A stretch of 64,000 nt of DNA from Phialocephala subalpina (taxonomy: Eukaryota; Ascomycota; Leotiomycetes; Helotiales; Mollisiaceae): contig FJOG01000012.1 of NCBI GenBank assembly GCA_900073065.1, positions 1,263,253 through 1,327,252 on the forward strand, in the 5' to 3' direction. Within the stretch, counting starts at the first letter, position 1, and the number at the start of each line of letters is the position of its first letter. A program made the position numbers and the translations under genes. Positions 56,761 to 64,000 of this stretch are shown one piece after another. The notes under the pieces were generated by a model. It was given only the letters and a program-made list of their open reading frames with translations. It was not told where the DNA came from and ran no database searches.

Positions 56761-57273
56761 AAACTGCGGAGTACGAGCGATACACACCGAAGACATCGTC
56801 GGTTGGATCTTCTTCTCTTTCTGTTCGGCAGCTTATTGATCTCTACTGAAAGCTCAGCTCAAGTCTTTCCATGCGTTCAGATTCAGAAATGCTTACCTAT
56901 CTGTGTTTAGAAAGGACTCAATAGAGGGAAGCGGTACGTGGCCCAGAGGCTCAATCGTCACTTTATGGAAAGGAGTCTTGAGAAGTTGGCTATGGACATT
57001 AAAGTTTCATTATTATAGATGGCAAGGCTGTCAGCGCCACTCAATGTCGAGTCACCCAGTGAGGAGCTGTCTCCGGCTTTCCCTTCCTTCCAACGAACAA
57101 CAGCCAACATTCAGCTGTATGTCTCATCAATGACGGTATATACACCCAAGACGCCGTATCGGAGCCCAGCACACCCAAATCAAACATCATATTCTTCGAC
57201 ACGAGGCGAGTCGCGTACTCTCAATCTTCCCATACATGATTCCCGTCGACAACTGGACTTTCTCCTCATATCT
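56761..57273. other. intergenic region
   Basis: May include more of the retroelement relic (degenerate upstream pol), but nothing I can align with confidence. The plus-strand frame 57019-57471 runs antisense to the next gene and is not supported. Confidence 0.45.
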
Positions 57274-57948
57274 TCACACTTCTCTGAGAACTCGAACATT
57301 CCGTGTTACCGGAATATCAACCCATTGAAACCTCCTTTCCTGAACCTGTGCCGGTGGATTCCTAACACCGCGCACAACCAGATACGTGAAGCCAAGTCCT
57401 GCAAGCGAGGCGCCGACAATGATACCAACACGCGCGCCAATTTTGAGGTTATCCCACGGACTGGTATTTGAATTTGGCGTCGAGTTATTCCCAGAGCTAC
57501 TGCTGGGAGTCGACGTAGATGTAGGATAGGAATTCGCCACAGGCCCAACAGAGACAGTCGTCGTTGCCGTCGCTGCGCTCGGCTCCGTCTCATCTGCGTT
57601 AGCATCACAGGTCAACATGATCGCCGCGATGGCGCCATTGCTGCTGCTTGCATAGCAGTGCTTCGCGCTGATTTCCCAGGAGCCTGTTCCTAGGTTTGCG
57701 CACGCATTGTCGGTGAAGCCCCAGACTGCGACATTCCCGCTGATGCAGGGAGTGACAGGTAGTATGAATGATTCTAGCCCGGTGGTGACGGTGCAAACAT
57801 TGAGTCCGAGGGTTATGTTGGGAGCGGAGGTGCTGGGCGTCAAGCACGACTCGTCGGTGTAGAGCGAAAGAGGTATTTCGGTAGCGCGTGTGGTCAAGGT
57901 GCTACCTAGAGCGCTGGATAGCACCAAGATGAGAAGAGATGAAAGCAT
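57274..57948 (-). CDS. secreted-domain single-pass membrane protein, unknown family
   Basis: Single exon, 224 aa. The signal peptide MLSSLLILVLSSALGSTLTT is followed by an ectodomain with six Cys (35, 52, 68, 83, 98, 114), suggesting three disulfides. A Ser/Thr/Asn-rich stalk comes next (about 121-165, likely O-glycosylated), then a TM helix (GARVGIIVGASLAGLGFTYL, about 171-192) and a short basic cytosolic tail ending VRVLREV. The topology is that of a type I wall- or surface-sensor-like protein. I do not recognise the ectodomain family. Confidence 0.8.
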   Translation of the reverse strand: MLSSLLILVLSSALGSTLTTRATEIPLSLYTDESCLTPSTSAPNITLGLNVCTVTTGLESFILPVTPCISGNVAVWGFTDNACANLGTGSWEISAKHCYASSSNGAIAAIMLTCDANADETEPSAATATTTVSVGPVANSYPTSTSTPSSSSGNNSTPNSNTSPWDNLKIGARVGIIVGASLAGLGFTYLVVRGVRNPPAQVQERRFQWVDIPVTRNVRVLREV

Positions 57949-59100
57949 GGCAGGCCGGCGATTGGCATAAGAAGATTCTGAAAAGTTTTTGTGTAGTAAT
58001 GGCCAAGTGCGATCTTGTCTATCACAATTGGCGTACCAATCCAGAAAGTTATGTGCAAAGCTGGAGAGATACGAGTAACGACAGGAGATGTTCGTTCCTT
58101 TCGAATGAGTTAACGCAATCGACGATCCGCAAGGTCAATCTTCGAGAGCATTGAAAGAGAGAAGAAGTCACCCGGCATATAAGATGGCTGTCTAGCTCGA
58201 AAGAAAGAGCTGCTCAGCTGAGCGGCCTGAGCCAGGGCATCGATTGTGCCCTTATCATTTACGACAAACCACTGTGGTCTTATTTGCATCCCAAAGCGGT
58301 TCGTCCCGCAGCCACCACATGTATCTTTCGTTTTATATCATGCGCCTGCGACCTCTGAGGCTGAAGACCTCCAGTAAGGAGTCTCGTCCGTCCACATAAA
58401 TTAAAGAAGGTTTTCGGGGCGACTGGGAAGGGCTAGAGGAGATCTTTCACTCGCTGTTCAAAAGCCATTATGCATATATTTAGTAGCGTTCAGGGGGTGG
58501 GGTGGCAGACGAGCGCCTCTTGTTCAGGGGGCGGGTATTGAGTTGAAAATGGAAAACGTAAACGGCGACTGTAGACGGATAAATGTTGAAGAATCTGGGA
58601 TCTGACCGAGGGAGTATGAAGGTGTACCATGTATCTTTTTGAATGTCTATAGCCATGTTGCGAGTATGCTGAACAGTTCTGGATGGCGATGAGGATGGTG
58701 ATGGAGATGGCGTTGAAGATGGTGATGTGATGATGGAAGGTGGTGACCAAAGCACTGGTCAGAGGAGGGATTCCTATTGCTTGTGATCTTGTATAATGCG
58801 TTACCAAGTGTTAATAACCCTATGGTGGCACCTAGTCTATAAACATAACTTTTTGTCGATTTCTACAGACTCTAAATAAATAAACATGGAAATAAATCTA
58901 TAAATGAGTTTTGCGAGCTATTGAGATAAGGTATGAGTCGGGGAGGAGCGCTCGAGCGTAGCACTAAGTGGGCCAAAACGCGTTTACCATTGGTGGACGA
59001 GGAGGTTTGTTTACGTGGCCTGTGCTTTCCCCCAACAAGTGCTCTCCTCCTCTCATTATCTCCTCTCATCAACTGCACTCCCATCAATTGCACTCCTTCG
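57949..59100. other. intergenic region
   Basis: Contains a GATGGTGATG-type low-complexity stretch at 58680-58745 whose translation is Ser/Pro-rich on one strand and hydrophobic on another. I do not accept either as a gene. No other feature. Confidence 0.5.
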
Positions 59101-59101
59101 A

Positions 59102-59187
59102 CTGGACCTCTAGCTCTAGACCTCTGGCGCTAGACCTCTGGCACTAGACCTCTGGCACTAGACCTCTGGCACTGGACCTCTGGCATA
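59102..59187. repeat. 14-bp minisatellite, about six units
   Basis: Tandem CTAGACCTCTGGCA units with minor variants (CTGGACCTCTAGCT at the left, CTGGACCTCTGGCA at the right). Non-coding context. Confidence 0.9.
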
Positions 59188-60638
59188 GGACAATTTAACT
59201 CAATTTACGGTTTAGAAGACGTTGCTCGCGTAGAATAGGGGGCGGGATCGTCTCAAGGATCGGCAGTGATCGCTAAATCTTCAGGGTGTCGATCACTAAA
59301 GAGCTGAAAGTGTTGAGACTTGCTGGTGTTGCATCCCAGAACGAGGCAATCATGACGCAGTTTTTTGGCAAATACGTTTGCGTGGAAGATTTGCGAGAGA
59401 AGGGAGAGAGTCCACAACGCTTCGATGAAGCTCCGAACTCCAACGAGTGACTCGTGATTGCCTCATATCACCCCGTAGTGACGAATCTTCGGGCTCTAAT
59501 GTGATCGTTTTCAGGGGGCGTGGTTGGCGCCTTCCCCACTGCATCGGCTACATACAGTAGCGGGCGCGCTCTCTCCGCCATCGTCCGCGACTCCCCCTTT
59601 GCATCACGACGAAACCCCAAGAGACCCTCAGACGTCTATTACGCCCATCTTTGTTTCGTTGGTCTTCTTATTATCGCTTCTTAATAACTTACAGCTCGCT
59701 AGTCTCCGAAGTGCTGAAAGACATCCGCGAAGTCGCGTAAGACTGTTATAATAGGTGACGTTATCGTGATAGCTTCAAGGACGTGCGATTAGTAGAGATC
59801 TCAGAATTCCAAACAGCCAGCTCTTTGACTTTTGCCTCTTTGGATCTTGAAGTCTGTTATCCATAGCGTTCTCTAGTGCGAAACAATGTTTCATTTGGGT
59901 TCAAGATCTATGATTCCCTGGGCCAGCGCCATAGGTCCCGCGACACGATAGCCCGAGCAATCTTGAGACTCACGAAGACTGTCTGTTTTCTTATCTCAAG
60001 ATGTCTCAGAATTGGGCCGGACCGCATTTGTGGTTTCATTTTTGAATCGTCAATTACAACGGTTGATCTTATTTCGGTTGTGTTTTCGAAGTATGTAGGC
60101 GCACGTGACACTTAAGACTTTCTAGCTAGGTAGGCATCAAAAATTCTCCGAGCTGGAAGGAAACGATGGCATCCCGTCTCACTACTTGGTGGTTGGTACA
60201 GGCTTGTTGAGATTCTATCTCTTCAAGAAAGATACACCTTGTTGACACCTTCTGCAATGGGAAAGTTCGTCGTCCATATGCCACATTAGGCGCGGCGCAC
60301 GTCAGGCGCTTCACCAGACATCTCGGAGAGGAAAGATAAGGTTAACACGGCGACCTGATTGTTCTTCCTCGGAGACTTAACAAACAACCAAAATCCAATA
60401 CAACTAGCGATCCAGGCGGCTCGTAAAGAGGACAGCGGCCAGCCAATGGCACAATTGGAACTACGACAAGCTGACGTGAGCTACTGTAAACTTCAGCCCC
60501 GCCGGCCGCACCAAGGCACCCGGTGACACGAAGCCAGCAGTATATATTGACTTCAGTATTTTAAGAGACAGCTGTCTCAAGTTTATCTTCACAGTCAATC
60601 AATATACCCTCGAGACTCAAATCTCACCAGGCGACGCT
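59188..60638. other. intergenic region and promoter of the PLP enzyme
   Basis: No supported gene; the frame 59876-60115 has no domain I know. A TATATATT stretch at 60541 lies about 100 bp before the ATG at 60639 and may be the TATA box. Confidence 0.5.
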
Positions 60639-62411
60639 ATGGTTGCGGAACTCGAGACCCCGATTTTCGGCCCTATGCCGCCCTACACTCGCCATGCAAT
60701 CACGATTCATCTGCCAAAATGGGCTATGATTCTCAGATTCATGGAGAAGGATATGAGTCTCATTCAGCAATTTAAGAGCTTCTACCCTCGAATGATGCCT
60801 CATCCAGATTGCAAAGCTGTAAGTACCCCACCTTCCATCTCTCTCTGTACCAGAACCAACTCCTGACTAACAACGCGCAGCTTGTTGAAAAGATAGTCGA
60901 GAAAGCAGGAACGGAAAACTTGACATGCCTCTCATTCCCATCTCTAGAAACAGCAGAGCAATGCATCGTCTTTGCAACCTCACCAGGTAAGGCCCCATTC
61001 TTGCCTTTCGAGACCTACGCTCACCTCACCGCACCTAGCTCGAGAGAAAGACGACCAGAAGCCATGCAAACCTGAAGAGATGTCAATTCGTCTCTTCACA
61101 ACTACCAACATGCGTCTCTATTGCGTCTTCTTCCCACCTCAGAACACACCTGTTGTGATCCCTTTCTGGCAGAACGCTGGAATGGGTATCTCGTCCCGTC
61201 TCGCTGAGGACTGTCTGAAGGAAATTGATACCCTCGAAGAGATTTCTCTTCCGACCTCGTCATCTACGAAACCGGTCAAGGAAGGACCAGCGCACCAGAT
61301 TCTCCGAGACCGAATCACCTCACTCATGAATCGAGCTCCTGCGGGTCCTCCACGCGCGAAGGAAGTCAGGTCTGATGATGTCTATCTGTTCCAGACCGGA
61401 ATGTCGTCCATCTACTCCGTGCATCAATACCTGACCAAGAAGCTTAACCAAAAAAGTGTTCTTTTCGGTTTCGCGTTCCATTCCACGCCTCATGTGTTGG
61501 AGGATTTCGGACCAGGATTCAAATTCCTCGGCGTTGCCGACGATGCTGAGCTTGACGAGCTGGAGATCTACCTCAAAGATGAAGCAAAGGAGGGGAGGAA
61601 GATCCAAGCTGTGTGGACGGAATTCCCATCAAATCCTTTACTCTCGACTCCTGATCTGGGGAGGCTGAGGAAGTTGGCGGACGAGTTTGGATTCATGCTG
61701 ATCGTCGATGATACTCTTGCGAGTTTCTGCAACGCAGATGTGCTGAGCGCGGCCGACATGGTTGTTACCTCATTGACGAAGAGCTTCAGCGGGTATGCAG
61801 ATGTGATGGCCGCCAGCGCTGTTCTCAACCCCACTTCGAAACGGTATGAGGAGATGAAAACTCTGATGAAGGAGAACTATCAAAATGTACTCTATGACGG
61901 AGATGCAGAGGTCTTGGAGAAGAACAGTAGAGATTACATGGCTCGATCAAAGACCCTCAACAACAACGCAGAGAAACTCGTCTCTTTCCTCGACTCCCTA
62001 GCCAAAGACCCAAACAGCAGCGTCGCGAAAGTTTGGTACCCAACAACGAGCCCTACTTTAACAACATACAAACAATACATGCGTCAACCAACCCCAGACT
62101 TCACACCTGGCTATGGGTGTCTTTTCAGCCTCGAACTGGACACAGTTGAGGCAACGGAGGCGTGTTACGATAATCTGCATGTTCATATAGGACCGCATCT
62201 CGGTGCGCACTTGACGCTCGCTATTCCGTATGTGAAGGCATTGTATGGGAAGGAGCTGGAGAAGGTGGAGAAGATTGGGTTAAATGAGAGGCAGATTAGG
62301 GTAAGTGTGGGACTTGAGGATACAGAGCATTTGATTGAGGTATTCAAGCATGCTTTGAGCTTTGCTGATGCATTGAAGACGAAGAAGGTGGATGCTGTGG
62401 AGATGGCTTAG
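60639..62411 (+). CDS. cystathionine gamma-synthase-like PLP-dependent enzyme
   Basis: Cys/Met-metabolism PLP enzyme (fold type I, trans-sulfuration group). Three exons: 60639-60818, 60881-60986 and 61039-62411, totalling 1659 nt and 552 aa. The PLP lysine is Lys343 in TSLTKSFSGYADVMAAS. Asp in LIVDDTLASFCNADVL is the cofactor-ring contact, and YLFQTGMSSIY provides the phosphate-binding turn. A C-terminal IRVSVGLEDTEHLIE is typical of the group. An N-terminal extension of ~100 residues (MVAELETPIFGPMPPYTRHA) is normal for fungal homologues. The exact reaction (cystathionine gamma-synthase versus another gamma-replacement) cannot be fixed from sequence. Confidence 0.93.
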
Positions 62412-63061
62412 AGATGGAGCAAAGCAATGACCTCCAAGACCCTTCTCAGACCAATAGATGAGGCAAGGCAATAAACATATACTAAGAGAGGACACAAAAC
62501 GAACAATCAATCGTGACATTCGTTTGGACATGGAGATTCTGAACCTTGCTCGCAACCTCTCAAGAGACTTATGTCCTCAACTGAGCTCGATATCTCCCCA
62601 GGAAAAAATCTCAAGTAGTGGATGGAGGGGGATGTTTCATCGCCGACTACGCCCGAAGACCCTCGTCCCCATTCAATGCAGTTTCATGAGGCATGGGGAG
62701 TCGAGGAACGGATTCTCGTCTTCGACGTCCACTAGGTGCCGTGACAACTGGCACCTCTATAGTTCAACTCTAAGTCCGACAATGCTGCTAATATGAAGTA
62801 CTCTCATCGCAAAATGACAATACATGGTTTTTTCTGAAGGTGATTGATCATGATTAAAATCGAGTTATATAGTAGGCACGTGAGCGCTACCCCACCAACA
62901 ATCGTCGTCATAAGGTTAAGGTTAGAAGCTCGCGAGAAATCGTCTCACATTCCACCTCAACGCCAGACTCTGCAATCGCGATCATCTTTGCTAGGAGAGG
63001 ATATATTTTCCCTCTTGAGAACAAACCTCCGTCTAGAAATTTTCGAGGAAACCAAGAAACC
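62412..63061. other. intergenic region
   Basis: 3' flank of the PLP enzyme and promoter of the next gene. No other feature. Confidence 0.5.
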
Positions 63062-63882
63062 ATGGCGGCAGAAGCACCGCTCAACTACGAAGCGTCTGCG
63101 GGGACTAGAAATCTCTCTATCTCGAGCACCCTACCTTCAGAAGTGGCACAATGCCTCCAGAACGCGCGATTCGTAAGTGGAATCTCTTATAACTATCTGT
63201 AATTTCTTCCTACCTCTACAGAAACATGCTAACCTGCTTAATTCTCCAGCTCCACCTCGCAACCTGCACGAATTCATTCCCTCACGTCTCCCTCATGAAC
63301 TACACCTACCTCCCCTCCTCACCCTATTCCTCAACACCAGCAATAATAATGACCACCAATCCCTCCTCGAAGAAAACCCTCAACCTAATCTCCAACCCAC
63401 ACGTCTCCCTCCTCGTCCACGACTGGGTCTCGCACCGTCCACCCACCACCAACCGCCGCGGCTCCGCAAACGAACGAAGCGGCTCTCCACCACCAGAAGC
63501 TTCACGATCATCCCTCGCAGCGTTATTACTGAATCTGAACACGAGTGCAATGAGCAGTATATCTGCGACGATCAATGGGGAGGCGAAGTTAGTTGAGAGG
63601 GGAACGGATGAGGAGAGCTATTATCGGGAGAGACATTTGGATAATAATACGTTTTCAGAGGGCGAGGATGGGCAGGGTCAGGGTGCGTTCTGGAGTGAGA
63701 GTGAGCGGCAGGATGGTGGACGGGGGATGTATATTGAGGGTGAGGAGGTTAGGGTCGTGGTTGTGAGGATTACGGATGGGAGGGTTAGTGATTGGAAGGG
63801 AGGAGTTAGGGATTGGAGTTTGAGTGGTTTGCCGGCGGAGAGTGATGCTGGTACGTCTGGCCTGGTAAATGGGGCCTCTTAA
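63062..63882 (+). CDS. pyridoxamine 5'-phosphate oxidase-like split-barrel protein
   Basis: Exon 1 63062-63172 and exon 2 63250-63882, totalling 744 nt and 247 aa. The start MAAEAPLNYEASAGTRN and the join QNARF-LHLATC restore the family opening SEVAQCLQNARFLHLATCTN. Family segments PHVSLMNYTYLPSSPYS and IIMTTNPSSKKTLNLISNP, then VSLLVHDWVSHRPP, form the FMN-binding split barrel. GEEVRVVVVRITDGRVSDWK closes it. Likely FMN-binding oxidoreductase of unknown substrate; the B6 role is suggested only by family name. The C-terminal 20 residues are Gly/Ser-rich. Confidence 0.93.
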
Positions 63883-64000
63883 GCTCGTTAGGTTGTCGGG
63901 ATCGATGGCAACACGCTACGGTTGTCAGAGCCATGGGATGGAGTTTGGGATACACATTATTTCCACAGCAAATCTCAAATCAACGATCACACAAAGCAAA

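Noticed and set aside
57019..57471. Plus-strand frame of 150 codons
   Set aside because: Antisense to the secreted/membrane protein gene, low-complexity residues, no domain.
58480..58807. Ser/Pro-rich and hydrophobic frames over a GATGGTGATG repeat
   Set aside because: Composition is explained by the low-complexity DNA; no start context or homologous features.
59876..60115. Plus-strand frame of 79 codons
   Set aside because: No known motif and antisense frame equally open.
1..64000. tRNA, rRNA or CRISPR features
   Set aside because: No tRNA-like GGTTCRANNCC arms, rRNA-like sequence or spaced repeat arrays were noticed on either strand by eye.

Overview
The window reads as nuclear DNA of a filamentous ascomycete. 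Genes carry one to five introns of about 47-120 nt with GT..AG borders (one GC..AG). The gene content is typical of Pezizomycotina: Zn2Cys6 regulators, NACHT/STAND proteins, SUR7, UstYa-like sequence, cytochrome P450 and fungal MFS/APC permeases. I favour Leotiomycetes (Helotiales-like), but that placement is an inference from general resemblance. There are two assembly gaps (9997-10648 and 44099-44845), and both lie next to repeat-like or AT-rich DNA. I assembled exon models by hand from splice signals, reading frame and family fit.

Layout. 0-5 kb: two convergent fungal-specific transcription factors, the second without a visible zinc cluster. 5-9 kb: a ~125 bp foldback, AT-rich DNA, a 660-bp hAT-type non-autonomous element with a perfect 8-bp target duplication, and an MFS permease of the Seo1/Liz1 type. 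10-29 kb: three NLR-like NACHT proteins (11470-14265, 14612-17472, 25675-28823), with a decayed UstYa-family gene, a possible broken small secreted protein, a SUR7 eisosome protein and a frameshifted Ser/Thr-rich protein between them. Short direct repeats sharing GCTCGCTA bracket the first two NLR genes. 29-36 kb: a P450 and an APC amine/choline/GABA-type permease share a divergent promoter, followed by an ankyrin protein and a broken alpha/beta hydrolase. 36-38 kb: relic of a fungal transcription-factor-like gene. 39-42 kb: a 949-residue protein with a possible PD-(D/E)XK core. 42-46 kb: gene-poor, gap and AT-rich. 46-56 kb: a seven-TM protein with an in-frame 26-residue triple repeat, a three-member local family of small LPxxL proteins (one intact, two damaged), and a divergent Zn2Cys6 regulator/SDR pair. 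56-60 kb: Ty1/copia reverse-transcriptase relic, a single-pass membrane protein and minisatellite DNA. 60-64 kb: a cystathionine gamma-synthase-like PLP enzyme and a pyridoxamine-phosphate-oxidase-like split-barrel protein.

The overall picture is an accessory, fast-changing region. It has an NLR cluster (possible nonself-recognition or cell-death genes), several pseudogenes at different stages of decay, transposon remnants, and a few ordinary metabolic or transport genes at the right-hand end. The P450/permease and TF/SDR divergent pairs are the only arrangements that look co-regulated.
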